DNA of 14,350 nt from Desulfobacteraceae bacterium UBA5852 (GTDB lineage Bacteria; Desulfobacterota; Desulfobacteria; Desulfobacterales; UBA5852). How positions within the stretch are numbered: position 1 is the stretch's first letter; each line of letters opens with the position of its first letter. Where the stretch lies: NCBI GenBank assembly GCA_002432195.1, contig DJGG01000266.1:1-14350 (forward strand). The letters run 5' to 3'. The translations under genes were made by a program, and so were the position numbers. Of this stretch, positions 1 to 7,781 are shown piece after piece. The notes below the pieces were generated by a model that saw only the letters and a list, made by a program, of their open reading frames with translations, searched no databases and had not been told where the DNA came from.

Positions 1-1016
1 CCAGCCGGGGCTGCCCCTTCCACTGCATCTTCTGCGTGGGCCGGCGCATGGTGGGGGCCAAGCCGCGCTACCGCTCCCCCTCCCGGGTGGTGGACGAAAT
101 GGAGCACATCGTGGGCCTGGGTTTTCCCCAGATCAACCTGGCCGACGACCTCTTCACCTTCAAGGCGGAGCACTGCCGGGAGGTGTGCGCCGAGATCCGG
201 CGACGGGAGCTCACGGTGCGCTGGAGCTCATTCGCCCGGGTGGACACGGTATCCGTGGACCTGCTGCGGGAGATGCGCCTGGCCGGCTGCCACGCCGTGA
301 GCTTCGGGGTGGAATCCGGGGATCCCGGGATCCTCAAGACCATCCGCAAGGGCATCACCCTGAAACAGGTGGAAGCCGCCGTGGACATGTGCGCGGAGGC
401 CGGCATGGAAGCCCATGCCTCCTTCATCCTGGGTCTGCCCGGAGAGACCCCCGCGACCCTGGAAGCCACCCTGGCGTTTGCCGAGCGCCTGGGGACCCGG
501 GGGCTGAACTACGGCTTTCACCTCCTCTGCCCGTTTCCGGGCACGGAGGTCCGGGAGAACACCGCGGCCTACGACCTGCGCATCCGCAACCACGACTGGG
601 CCGCCTACGACGCCAACCGCGCGCTTTGCGAAACCGCCGCCGTGGACCGCGACACCCTGGACGCCGCCGTGGGCCGCTGGGAAAGCCGTTTCAAGGCGTA
701 TCTCGCGGACATGATCACCCGTCTGGGGGAAGGCCGCGCCACGGCCGAGGAAACCGCCCAGGTGCGCAACATGGAGCGCACGGTGTTCCTCTATGAGATG
801 ATGAAGGCGGAAGTGCTGGAAAATCTCGGCTGGCAGGCCCACAGCACGCCGGATGACGGCGTGGCCGACCTGGCTGCCAGGACCGCGCCGATCCTGCCGG
901 GGGCACGCACGGCCGCCCAGCTGCATCCGCACCTGGAACTCGCCCTGGCCAACGGAGGGCTCCTGCGGGAGACGGAAGGGGGGCGGGTGCGCTGGCGCTG
1001 GCGGGACTACCTCTGA
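1..1016 (+). CDS. Radical SAM protein, 5' end cut off by the window edge
   Basis: This is the C-terminal part of a radical S-adenosylmethionine enzyme. Reading starts at base 3 and 337 residues are visible. The first residues carry the CxxxCxxC iron-sulfur motif (Cys codons at 12, 24 and 33), so the real start lies upstream of the window. The GTG at 36 sits just after the third cysteine and cannot be the true start. Further support comes from a GVESGD segment and a GLPGET segment, both typical of the radical SAM barrel in cobalamin-binding (BchE-like) family members. An N-terminal B12-binding domain would be expected outside the window, but this is inference. The tail after the barrel (roughly the last 130 residues) is helical-looking and not diagnostic. 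The substrate cannot be named. It is the only plus-strand gene and converges on the small STAS-like gene. Confidence 0.85.
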   Translation, partial: SRGCPFHCIFCVGRRMVGAKPRYRSPSRVVDEMEHIVGLGFPQINLADDLFTFKAEHCREVCAEIRRRELTVRWSSFARVDTVSVDLLREMRLAGCHAVSFGVESGDPGILKTIRKGITLKQVEAAVDMCAEAGMEAHASFILGLPGETPATLEATLAFAERLGTRGLNYGFHLLCPFPGTEVRENTAAYDLRIRNHDWAAYDANRALCETAAVDRDTLDAAVGRWESRFKAYLADMITRLGEGRATAEETAQVRNMERTVFLYEMMKAEVLENLGWQAHSTPDDGVADLAARTAPILPGARTAAQLHPHLELALANGGLLRETEGGRVRWRWRDYL

Positions 1017-1104
1017 CCGACGCACCGGGCCCTTGCGGGCGGCGGGGGATCCGGCCAGGCGGACCTCCCCTTGGGAGGGGGAACGGCCGGCCGGCGAACT
1101 CCCC
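1017..1104. other. Convergent intergenic gap with a small hairpin
   Basis: This 88-bp gap separates the stop of the radical SAM gene from the stop of the minus-strand STAS-like gene. It holds a short hairpin with arms CCTCCC (1064-1069) and GGGAGG (1073-1078) around a 3-base loop, and a GGCCGGCC palindrome nearby. No T-run follows on either strand, so a bidirectional terminator role is only a suggestion from the convergent layout. Confidence 0.25.
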
Positions 1105-1494
1105 TCAGCGCGGCTCGTCGAGCCAGGCCAGGGCGGGTTCCATGGCGTTGAAGACCATGACCTCGCGTCGGGAGGAAGCGTTCAGGCCGCGCAGGGTCTC
1201 GTACATGCGCGAGAGGCCGAAGGCCAGGGTGTCCCCCACCACGATGGCGAAGCGGCTCCCCTCCATCCCCTGGTCCATTTCCGCCGCCAGCACGGCCACG
1301 GCCTCCAGCCCCGCGCTGCTCACCGCCACCTGCCGCAGGGTCCGGAAATCGATCAGCTCGTCGTAGCCACGCACACCCGGGTCGCTCCAGACCGCCCGCT
1401 GGTAGCCCACGAGGGCTTTATCGTCCACCTCCGCGCCCCAGGTCACCAGCACCCGGCGCCGCGCGTTGTCGATGGTCAGGCGATAGGTGTCCAC
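1105..1494 (-). CDS. Small STAS/SEC14-like (SpoIIAA-like fold) protein
   Basis: This is a 129-residue soluble protein with no signal peptide or membrane segment. The pattern resembles the SpoIIAA-like STAS/SEC14 family: an N-terminal strand pair, a central DFRTL segment, a hydrophobic strand (FAIVVGD), an 'RMYETL' helix and a C-terminal 'VMVFNAMEPALAWL' ending. The family has no single defined activity; members are proposed to bind lipids or act in regulation, so no function is assigned. The GTG start is chosen because a GGGAGGTGA Shine-Dalgarno sequence lies about 6 bases upstream, and no ATG fits better. The gene is downstream of the acyl-CoA ligase but separated by 177 bp containing two hairpins. 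It may be transcribed separately, although no clear promoter was found. Confidence 0.7.
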   Translation of the reverse strand: MDTYRLTIDNARRRVLVTWGAEVDDKALVGYQRAVWSDPGVRGYDELIDFRTLRQVAVSSAGLEAVAVLAAEMDQGMEGSRFAIVVGDTLAFGLSRMYETLRGLNASSRREVMVFNAMEPALAWLDEPR

Positions 1495-1566
1495 AGGTCA
1501 CCTCCCGGCCCCGGAGGGTCCGCGGTGGCGCCGATCTTGCGCCGACCGCTGCGTCCCTCCCAGGGT

Positions 1567-1595
1567 AAGGCCCACGCCCCGCGGGCGCGGGCTTT
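1567..1595 (-). terminator. Second hairpin downstream of fadD-like gene
   Basis: A 13-position stem with a 3-base loop: arms at 1567-1579 and 1583-1595. All positions pair except one A/C mismatch and one G-T wobble on the plus strand. The arms end in AA/TTT. It lies about 77 bases beyond the acyl-CoA ligase stop, behind a stronger hairpin. It may back up termination, but there is no proper U-tract. Confidence 0.3.
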
Positions 1596-1628
1596 GTGGT
1601 CGGGTGATCCGGGGCCGCCAGGCGAGGT

Positions 1629-1653
1629 CCGCCGCCGGGGGGCCCGGCGGCGG
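1629..1653 (-). terminator. Perfect 11-bp GC hairpin after fadD-like gene
   Basis: The arms CCGCCGCCGGG (1629-1639) and CCCGGCGGCGG (1643-1653) pair perfectly around a GGG loop. The structure begins 18 bases after the stop codon of the acyl-CoA ligase. No U-run follows on the minus strand. It may therefore be a factor-assisted terminator or an mRNA 3'-end stabiliser rather than a classical intrinsic terminator. Confidence 0.45.
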
Positions 1654-1671
1654 TCGGGGGCTCCGGCCACG

Positions 1672-3411
1672 TCAGGCGCCCTTTTTCAGTTCCTCGTCCC
1701 GCAACACCCGCCGCAGGACCTTGCCCACCGGAGAAACCGGAATGGCCTCGCGGAACTCGATGAACTTGGGCCGCTTGTAGCCGGCCATGTGCTCCTTGCA
1801 CCAGTCCATGATCTCCTCGGCGGTGGCCTGCTCGCCGGGCTTGAGCTGCAGGAAGGCCTTGACCGCCTCGCCGCTCTTGGGGTCGGGCACCCCCACGACG
1901 GCCGCCAAGCCCACCTTGGGGTGGGTGAAGAGCACGTCCTCCACCTCCCGGGGATAGACATTGAAGCCTCCCACCAGGACCATGTCCTTCTTGCGGTCGG
2001 TGATCACCAGGTAGCCTTCCGCGTCCACCTGCCCGATGTCGCCTGTGAGGAAGTAGCGCCGGCCTTCGATCTGCCGGAAGACCGCCTCGGTCTCCGCGGG
2101 CCGGTTCCAGTAACCCTTCATCACCTGGGGACCGCTGATGGCCACTTCGCCGTCCTGTCCCTGGGGCAACTCCTTCTCGCCGGTTTCCAGGTCCACGATC
2201 TTGATGTCCGTGCTGGGCATGGGGAAGCCGATGGAGCCGATCTTGCGCTGGGTGGTATTGGTGGGGTTGGCCGAGGCCACGGGGGCGGTTTCGCTCAAGC
2301 CGTAGCCCTCGAAGATCACCGCTCCGGTTTTCTCCTCGAAGCGTTTGCAAACCTCCGGCGGCAGTGGCGCGCCCCCCGAGAAGCAGCCCACCAGCGAGGA
2401 AAGGTCGTACTTGTCGATGTCCCGGTGGTTGGTGAAGGCCACGAAGATCGTGGGTACGGCCGGCATCATCGTGGGGCGGTGCTTCTGGACGATCTTGAGC
2501 ACCTCGCTGAACGGCGGGTCTCCGGCCCGGGGGTCCGGCACGCAGATCAGGCGACTGCCGCTGGCGGCCGCCGAGAGCATGGCCACGGTCATGCCGAAGC
2601 TGTGGTACCAGGGGAGCACACCCAGGTAACTGTGGAAGCCCCCGTGGCGCAAGCGCTCGGGCTTGCCCCCCGGCTCGTGGACCAGCAGGGCCCATGCGTC
2701 CAGGGCCATCAGGTCGTGCATGAAATTGGCGTGGGTCAGGGCGGCCCCCTTGGGCACCCCGGTGGTGCCGCCGGTGTAGATGATCAGGGCCAGATCTTCC
2801 ATGGGCTTGATCGTCACGGCCGGCGGTACGGGGCGGGCGGCGGCCACCACCTGGTCGAAGAAGAGGTGCCCGGGTTCGTGGTGCGCGGCCTTGGGGATCT
2901 TGCCCAGCAGGCCGCCGAGAAAGCCCTTCAGGGGCGGCAGGTAACTCTTGACGCTGCAGATCACCACGGTTTCCACGGCCGTGCCGGCCACGGCCTTCAC
3001 CGTGGTGGGGTAGAACTGGGGGTGATCCATGCAGAACAGCGCCTTGGCCCCGGCGTCCTTGAGCTGGTAGCCCAGCTCGCTGGCGGTGTAGAGGGGGTTA
3101 CAGGTGACACACACGGCCCCGGCCTTGAGGATGCCGAAGTAGATGGCCGGGTAGTGCGGCAGGTTGGGCAGGAAGATGGCCACCCGGTCCCCCTGGCGGA
3201 TGCCCCGGGAGTGGAGGAAATGGGCCACCCGGTCGGCGGTGTCCTTGACCTGGGCGTACGTGCGCGTGGCGTCGCTGAAGATGGTGTAGACGTTGCCAGG
3301 ATACTTGGCCGCCGCCTCGTCCAGGACGCTGAACAGGGGCTTGTCGTAGCCGGTGATCTCGCGGGGGACGGCCGCCGGCCAGTTGGGCGCGGGCCAGGGT
3401 TTCAGACTCAT
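1672..3411 (-). CDS. fadD: Long/medium-chain acyl-CoA ligase (FadD-type AMP-forming synthetase)
   Basis: A 579-residue adenylate-forming ligase that would activate a free fatty or branched carboxylic acid with ATP and CoA. Core motifs are all present: the P-loop YTGGTTGVPKG (212-222), GYGLSETAP (369-377), the TGD aspartate motif (456-458) followed by the TDRKKDMVLVGGFNVYP linker, and the C-terminal catalytic lysine in PVGKVLRR (Lys564). The length is typical for bacterial FadD. A region at about 155-190, rich in Pro, Gly and Lys, precedes the P-loop. The start is set at the ATG with GAGAGGAGG about 8 bases upstream; the frame stays open further upstream, but only as a shadow of the preceding amidase gene. 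It lies 82 bp after the amidase. Chain-length preference cannot be read from sequence; a role in feeding acids into the acyl-CoA dehydrogenase module is inference. Confidence 0.9.
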   Translation of the reverse strand: MSLKPWPAPNWPAAVPREITGYDKPLFSVLDEAAAKYPGNVYTIFSDATRTYAQVKDTADRVAHFLHSRGIRQGDRVAIFLPNLPHYPAIYFGILKAGAVCVTCNPLYTASELGYQLKDAGAKALFCMDHPQFYPTTVKAVAGTAVETVVICSVKSYLPPLKGFLGGLLGKIPKAAHHEPGHLFFDQVVAAARPVPPAVTIKPMEDLALIIYTGGTTGVPKGAALTHANFMHDLMALDAWALLVHEPGGKPERLRHGGFHSYLGVLPWYHSFGMTVAMLSAAASGSRLICVPDPRAGDPPFSEVLKIVQKHRPTMMPAVPTIFVAFTNHRDIDKYDLSSLVGCFSGGAPLPPEVCKRFEEKTGAVIFEGYGLSETAPVASANPTNTTQRKIGSIGFPMPSTDIKIVDLETGEKELPQGQDGEVAISGPQVMKGYWNRPAETEAVFRQIEGRRYFLTGDIGQVDAEGYLVITDRKKDMVLVGGFNVYPREVEDVLFTHPKVGLAAVVGVPDPKSGEAVKAFLQLKPGEQATAEEIMDWCKEHMAGYKRPKFIEFREAIPVSPVGKVLRRVLRDEELKKGA

Positions 3412-3455
3412 CTCACTGCCTCCTCTCGATGGGGTTCGACCGCTTGCTGCATGGA

Positions 3456-3477
3456 GCCGCCGCCTGCCGGCGGGGGC
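3456..3477 (-). terminator. Intercistronic hairpin between amidase and fadD-like gene
   Basis: Nine-base arms (3456-3464 and 3469-3477) pair with one mismatch around a 4-base loop. They lie 16 to 37 bases past the amidase stop. No U-tract follows, and the ligase gene begins soon after, so this may be an RNA-processing or partial termination site rather than a full terminator. Confidence 0.25.
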
Positions 3478-3493
3478 GGTATCCGACGTTGGC

Positions 3494-4297
3494 TCACCCG
3501 TCGTCCCGCAGGGTCTGCAGGGGGGCGGCCAGGGTGTGATCGGCGTCCTTCCAGGCCGCGAACTGGGCACGGCTGTCCTCCAGAGCGGCCCGGGACAGGC
3601 GGACGGTTTCCAGGGCCTCATCGGCCGCCCGCAGGCAGCGCACGCGCCCCAGGGGATCCACCACCATGGAGTCCCCGCCGTAGTCCAGGCCATGGCCGTC
3701 GCGGCCCACGCGGTTGACGGCCACCACCCAGGCCTGATTCTCGATGGCCCGGGCGATCAGCAGGGCTTTCCAGTGCTCCCGGCGGATCGCCGGCCAGTTG
3801 GCGATCACCAGCAGCAGGTCATACTCCGGGCCGAGATTGCGGCACCAGATGGGGAAGCGCACATCGTAGCAGATCAGGGGCCGGATGCGCCAGCCCCGGA
3901 GGTTCACGCCGAGCAGCCGCGTACCGGGCTGGTAGACCCGGTGCTCGCCGCCCATGCGGAAGAGGTGGCGCTTGTCGTAATGTCGCACGGGCCCATCCGG
4001 GGGCACCCAGAGCAGGCGGTTGAAGAGGCCGCCCCGGTCGCGGATGATCGCGCTGCCCGCCAGGGTGGCCTGGGCCCGCCGGGCGGCGGCCCGCATCCAG
4101 GCCACGGTGGGCCCCTCCATGCTTTCGGCCAACTCTTCGGCGCGCATGGAAAAGCCGGTGGAGAACATCTCCGGCAGCACCACCAGGTCGACCCCCGGGG
4201 GGAGCGCCTCCAGGCGGTGGGCGAAAGCCCGCCGGTTGGCGTCCGCATCCTCCCAGGCCAGGTCGGCCTGCACCAGGCTTACCGTCAGATCCGGCAT
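3494..4297 (-). CDS. Nitrilase-superfamily omega-amidase (YafV/Nit2-like)
   Basis: A 267-residue carbon-nitrogen hydrolase predicted to deamidate alpha-keto acid omega-amides such as alpha-ketoglutaramate or alpha-ketosuccinamate. The nitrilase catalytic set is visible: Glu43 in VVLPEMF, Lys109 in HYDKRHLF, Glu118 in GGEH and the nucleophile Cys143 in LICYDVRFP. Length and the 'STGFSM' and 'DYGGDSMVVDP' segments match the YafV/omega-amidase branch rather than true nitrilases. There is no signal peptide, so it is cytosolic. Its ATG lies inside the end of the aminotransferase gene (13-bp overlap), implying translational coupling. That pairing is itself evidence for the omega-amidase role: transamination with glutamine as donor gives alpha-ketoglutaramate, which the amidase removes, making the reaction irreversible. 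An alternative is another short-chain amidase of the same superfamily. Confidence 0.88.
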   Translation of the reverse strand: MPDLTVSLVQADLAWEDADANRRAFAHRLEALPPGVDLVVLPEMFSTGFSMRAEELAESMEGPTVAWMRAAARRAQATLAGSAIIRDRGGLFNRLLWVPPDGPVRHYDKRHLFRMGGEHRVYQPGTRLLGVNLRGWRIRPLICYDVRFPIWCRNLGPEYDLLLVIANWPAIRREHWKALLIARAIENQAWVVAVNRVGRDGHGLDYGGDSMVVDPLGRVRCLRAADEALETVRLSRAALEDSRAQFAAWKDADHTLAAPLQTLRDDG

Positions 4298-5472
4298 AGT
4301 CGCTCCGCCGCCTGCGCCAGGGTGTCGTCGCCCTTGGCAAAGCAGAACCGCAGCACACGGTGGTCGTCGCCCCGGTGGTAGAACACCGCCGGGGGAATGG
4401 CCGCCACGCCGTACTCCCGGGTGAGCCGCCGGGCGAAGGCCAGGTCGGGCTCCGCGGATATCTCCCGGTAGTCCAGCATCTGGAAATAGGTGCCCGCGCA
4501 GTCCAGCAGGCGGAAGCGCGAGCCGGCCAGCAGCCGGCGGAAGAGGTCCCGCTTGGCCTGATAGAAATCCGCCAGCGGCGTGGGATCCGGATGGCGGGCC
4601 ATGAAATCCGCCAGGGCCAGTTGCACGGGCGTGTTGACGGCAAAGGTGAGGTATTGGTGGATCTTGCGCACCTCGGCGCTGAGCCGCGCCGGCGCCACGC
4701 AATAGCCGATCTTCCACCCCGTGGCGTGGTAGGTCTTGCCGAAGGAGCCCACCACGAAGCTGCGGGCGGCCAATTCCGGCCTCCGCAGGAGGCTTTCGTG
4801 GCGCCGGCCGTCGAAGACGATGTGCTCGTAAACCTCGTCGCTCAGGATCAGAAGGGGTGTTCCGGCCACCAGGGCCGCCAGGGCCTCCATGTCCGCCCCC
4901 GCCAGCACGGTGCCGGTGGGGTTGTGGGGGGAGTTGAGGATCAGCAGGCGGGTGCGGGGGGTGATGGCCCGGGAGACGGCCTCCCAGTCCACCCGGTAGC
5001 CGGGGAAGCCCAGGGGCACGAAGACCGGGCGCCCCCCGTTGAGCCGGATGGCCGGGGCATAGGCGTCGTAGGCCGGCTCGAAGACGATGGCGTCGTCCCC
5101 CGGACGCACCACGGCGGCGATGGCCGCGAAGACCGCTTCCGTGGCGCCGGCCGTCACGGTGATCTCGGTTTCCGGGTTCACCCGGGCCCCGTAGAGCCGT
5201 TCCACCTTGGCGGCCAGGGCCTCCCGCAGGGGGATGGCGCCCTCCATGGGGGCGTACTGATTGTGGCCCGCGCGCATGCGGGCGGCCACCAGATCGATCA
5301 ACTCGCTATCCACCGGAAAATCTGGGAAGCCCTGGGAAAGGTTGATGGCGCCGTGTTCCTGGGCCAGGCGGGTCATGACGGAGAAGATGGTCACCGCGAC
5401 GTCCGGCAGCTTGGACGTCAAGGGGGGTAAGGGTTCGTCTCTGGCTTGGGTGCCCGTGGATTCCCGGCTCAT
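4285..5472 (-). CDS. PLP-dependent class I aminotransferase (YbdL / glutamine transaminase K-like)
   Basis: A 395-residue fold-type I aminotransferase. Visible features are the SQGFPDFP N-terminal segment typical of the kynurenine aminotransferase/YbdL group, NQYAP (71-75), the NSPHNPTG motif (180-187), SDEVYEH with PLP-contacting Asp212 and Tyr215, the Schiff-base Lys246 in SFGKTYHATGWK, and the carboxylate-binding Arg375. YbdL-type enzymes transaminate methionine, glutamine and aromatic amino acids with 2-oxo acids. The gene overlaps the downstream omega-amidase, which favours glutamine or methionine as natural substrate. The ATG start has GAGGGAA about 5 bases upstream. A candidate promoter lies in the 100-bp gap before it, so the pair may form its own transcript separate from the acetoacetyl-CoA synthetase gene. 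Exact amino donor is inference. Confidence 0.9.
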   Translation of the reverse strand: MSRESTGTQARDEPLPPLTSKLPDVAVTIFSVMTRLAQEHGAINLSQGFPDFPVDSELIDLVAARMRAGHNQYAPMEGAIPLREALAAKVERLYGARVNPETEITVTAGATEAVFAAIAAVVRPGDDAIVFEPAYDAYAPAIRLNGGRPVFVPLGFPGYRVDWEAVSRAITPRTRLLILNSPHNPTGTVLAGADMEALAALVAGTPLLILSDEVYEHIVFDGRRHESLLRRPELAARSFVVGSFGKTYHATGWKIGYCVAPARLSAEVRKIHQYLTFAVNTPVQLALADFMARHPDPTPLADFYQAKRDLFRRLLAGSRFRLLDCAGTYFQMLDYREISAEPDLAFARRLTREYGVAAIPPAVFYHRGDDHRVLRFCFAKGDDTLAQAAERLCRI

Positions 5473-5529
5473 CGGCTTCCCTCGGTGGTGCCCGGCCGCA
5501 ACCGCAGGAGGTCCCCCGGCCGATGTTCC

Positions 5530-5558
5530 TTATTAGCGTCGTTTCGATGAGCCGTCAA
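5530..5558 (-). promoter_or_regulatory. Candidate sigma70 promoter for the aminotransferase-amidase pair
   Basis: On the minus strand a TTGACG -35 element (5553-5558) is followed after 17 bases by TAATAA (5530-5535). This gives an untranslated leader of roughly 50 bases before the aminotransferase ATG. The -35 is 5 of 6 to consensus, the -10 only 3 of 6. The stretch stands out as AT-rich in a GC-rich background. Confidence 0.4.
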
Positions 5559-5572
5559 TCGTCCCGGAGATT

Positions 5573-7528
5573 TCAATCCTCCTCAAGTTCCCGCAGCCGG
5601 GCGTAGTGCGCGAGCGACTCGGGATTGCGCAGGGCGTCCTGGTTGCGCACCGGCTGGTCGTGGATCACCTTGCGCACGGCCAGTTCCACCTTTTTCATGT
5701 TGAGGGTATACGGCACGTCGGGTACGGCGATGATCTTGGCGGGCACGTGCCGGGGCGAGGCGTTCTCCCGGATGGTCCGGCGGATCTTGGCCTTGAGGCT
5801 CTCGTCCAGGGCATGGCCCGCGGCCATCTTGACGAACAGCACCACGCGGGTGTCGCCCCGCCAGCTCTGCCCCACCACGACACTGTCCTCGATCTCCGGG
5901 ATCTGCTCCACCTGGCGGTAGATCTCGGCCGTGCCGATGCGCACCCCGCCGGGGTTGAGGGTGGCGTCCGAGCGCCCGTACATGACCACCCCGCCCCGCT
6001 CGGTAATCATGATGTAGTCCCCGTGGCGCCAGACCCCCGGGAAGACATCGAAATAGGCCGCGTGGTACTTGTGCCCGTCGGGGTCGTCCCAGAAGGCGAT
6101 GGGCATGGAAGGGAAGGCCGCCGTGCACACGAGCTCCCCCTGCCGCCCCACCACGGGGCGGCCGTTTTCGTCCCAGGCTTCCACCTTCATCCCCAGCCCG
6201 CGGCACTGGAGCTCGCCGGCATGGACCGGCAGCAGGGGGTTTCCCAGGGCGAAACAGCCGTTCAGGTCCGTGCCGCCGGAGATGGAGGCCAACTGCAGGT
6301 CGGCCTTGATGTCCCGGTAGACGAACTCGAAGCCTTCCTCGGCCAGCGGAGAGCCGGTGGACAGGAGCGCCCGCAGCGGGGTGAGGTCGTAGCGCTCCCG
6401 CGGTTTGAGCCCCGTGCCCTGGAGGGCCGCCAGATAACCGGCGCTCGTGCCGAATACCGTGATGCCCGTCTCCTGGGCCAGCTCCCAGAGCACTCCCGGG
6501 TGGGGATGGAAGGGATTGCCGTCGTAAAGCACCAGGGTGGCCCCCACGGACAGGGCGCAGGTCAGCCAGTTCCACATCATCCACCCGCAGGTGGTGAAGT
6601 AGAAGATCACGTCCTGCCGGGTGAGATCGGTGTGCAGGACGTGCTCCTTCATCTGGTGCAGCAGGATGCCCCCCGCTCCCTGGACCAGGCACTTGGGCAG
6701 CCCCGTGGTGCCCGAGGAGTACATGATGTAGAGGGGGTGGTCGAAGGGCAGTTGGGCGAATTCCAGCCGGTCGCCGGGCTGGCCGGCGACGAAATCCTCA
6801 TAGCGCACCGCCCGGGGGAGCGCCGCAAGGTCCGGCCGGGGCTCGGCATAGGGCACCACCACCACGCGCTCCACGGAGGGCAGCTGGGCCAGGATCTCGG
6901 CGATGCGCTCCAGGCTGGAGTGGCGCCGGCCTTTGAAGATATAGCCGTCGGCGGTGAAGAGCACCTTGGGCCGGATCTGGCCGAAACGGTCCAGAACGCC
7001 CTTGGTGCCGAAATCCGGTGAGCAGGAGGACCAGGTGGCGCCCAGGCTGGCGGCGGCCAGCATGGCGATGATGGCCTCGGGCATGTTGGGCAGGAAACCC
7101 ACCACCCGGTCGCCGGAGGTGACGCCGGCGGCCCTGAGGGCCGCGGCCGTGCGCGCCACGGCGCGATATAGCGCGTCATAGGTGAGGCGCCGCAGGGGCT
7201 GCCCCTCGCCCTTGAAGATCAGGGCCTCCCGGGCATCGCGGTAGCGCAGCAGGTTCTCGGCGAAGTTCAGGCGCGCGCCTTCGAACCAGCGCGCCCCGGG
7301 CATCGTCAGGGGATCGTCCACCACCCGGTCGGGGCCCCGGGAGTGGCGCACTTCCATGAAGTCCCAGATGGAGGCCCAGAAATCGCCGATGGCTTCCACA
7401 GACCAGCCGTAGAGGGCGTCGTAGTCCTGGAAGTTCTTGCCGTAGCGCGCGTTGACATACCGCATGTAGCGGGTCATGTTGCTGCGCGCGATCCTCTCCG
7501 CGCTCGGTTGCCACAAGCGTCTGCCCAT
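5573..7528 (-). CDS. Acetoacetyl-CoA synthetase (acetoacetate--CoA ligase)
   Basis: A 651-residue AMP-forming ligase, the usual length for acetoacetyl-CoA synthetase, converting acetoacetate, ATP and CoA to acetoacetyl-CoA. It shows the N-terminal acetyl-CoA-synthetase-type cap (WSVEAIGDFWASIWDF, 42-57), the P-loop YSSGTTGLPK (270-279), a TCGWMMWNW segment (313-321) and ISGGTD (416-421), both characteristic of this branch, HGDY (502-505), GRSDATLNPGG (518-528), and the C-terminal lysine region NMKKVELAV (catalytic candidate Lys612). The residue before the lysine is Met rather than the Gly usual in the SGK motif of acetyl-CoA synthetases. The ATG start has AAGGGGG about 5 bases upstream; an in-frame upstream ATG at 7594 lacks support. 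It is placed to salvage the acetoacetate made by the lyase encoded upstream, so thiolysis can yield two acetyl-CoA. Confidence 0.92.
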   Translation of the reverse strand: MGRRLWQPSAERIARSNMTRYMRYVNARYGKNFQDYDALYGWSVEAIGDFWASIWDFMEVRHSRGPDRVVDDPLTMPGARWFEGARLNFAENLLRYRDAREALIFKGEGQPLRRLTYDALYRAVARTAAALRAAGVTSGDRVVGFLPNMPEAIIAMLAAASLGATWSSCSPDFGTKGVLDRFGQIRPKVLFTADGYIFKGRRHSSLERIAEILAQLPSVERVVVVPYAEPRPDLAALPRAVRYEDFVAGQPGDRLEFAQLPFDHPLYIMYSSGTTGLPKCLVQGAGGILLHQMKEHVLHTDLTRQDVIFYFTTCGWMMWNWLTCALSVGATLVLYDGNPFHPHPGVLWELAQETGITVFGTSAGYLAALQGTGLKPRERYDLTPLRALLSTGSPLAEEGFEFVYRDIKADLQLASISGGTDLNGCFALGNPLLPVHAGELQCRGLGMKVEAWDENGRPVVGRQGELVCTAAFPSMPIAFWDDPDGHKYHAAYFDVFPGVWRHGDYIMITERGGVVMYGRSDATLNPGGVRIGTAEIYRQVEQIPEIEDSVVVGQSWRGDTRVVLFVKMAAGHALDESLKAKIRRTIRENASPRHVPAKIIAVPDVPYTLNMKKVELAVRKVIHDQPVRNQDALRNPESLAHYARLRELEED

Positions 7529-7781
7529 GCTGCCCCCTTTGCTCGCCCCTTGGGCGCCCCCGACCGGCCGCGCCCGGGGGCGGGCCGGGCGCAATCACCC
7601 TTTCGCGGTACCGGCGGTCGCCGGTGGCGGAGAACTGCGTTCCAAGCCGAAAGGCCTCACCGGCGGCGGGCTTGCCGCCTTGGGGAAATTGGGCGCCATC
7701 CCGCCCCAGGCGGGATGGCGCAGCGTTGCGCATGGCGCCGCGGCTTGCCAATCGGCCTGCGGCTCGATGATCCCCAGCCGC
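7529..7781. other. 253-bp gap between XRE-cupin gene and acetoacetyl-CoA synthetase
   Basis: No convincing coding potential was seen here. The gap contains a strong perfect hairpin, listed separately, and GC-rich inverted repeats nearer the synthetase gene. I could not find a convincing sigma70 or sigma54 promoter, so it is unclear whether the synthetase is read through from the regulator gene or has its own start. Confidence 0.5.
7693..7721 (-). terminator. Perfect 13-bp hairpin after XRE-cupin gene
   Basis: The arms GCGCCATCCCGCC and GGCGGGATGGCGC pair perfectly around a 3-base loop, about 60 bases downstream of the XRE-cupin stop. The 3' flank on the minus strand has no U-tract. An overlapping alternative hairpin (GCGCA/TGCGC, 7718-7731) shares part of one arm. 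It may terminate or attenuate transcription towards the synthetase gene, or be a REP-like element; copy number in the genome is not visible here. Confidence 0.45.

Noticed and set aside
3412..3693. N-terminal extension of the acyl-CoA ligase
   Set aside because: The extra 94 codons lie in the amidase coding region in a different frame and resemble no ligase domain. The ATG at 3411 has a strong Shine-Dalgarno sequence and gives the family-typical length.
853..3717. Very long open frame on the plus strand (over 900 codons)
   Set aside because: It runs antisense to the STAS-like, acyl-CoA ligase and amidase genes, whose protein motifs are unmistakable. Its translation is low-complexity and rich in Gly, His, Arg and Val, typical of a shadow frame in GC-rich DNA.
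4298..4717. N-terminal extension of the omega-amidase
   Set aside because: The extension is an out-of-frame reading of the aminotransferase gene. The ATG at 4297 starts with a normal nitrilase first strand.
7570..7680. Possible sigma54-type or TetR-type site upstream of acetoacetyl-CoA synthetase
   Set aside because: A TTGG-like and several ACCGG-like fragments are present, but none has the required spacing or partner half-site. They are expected by chance at this GC content.
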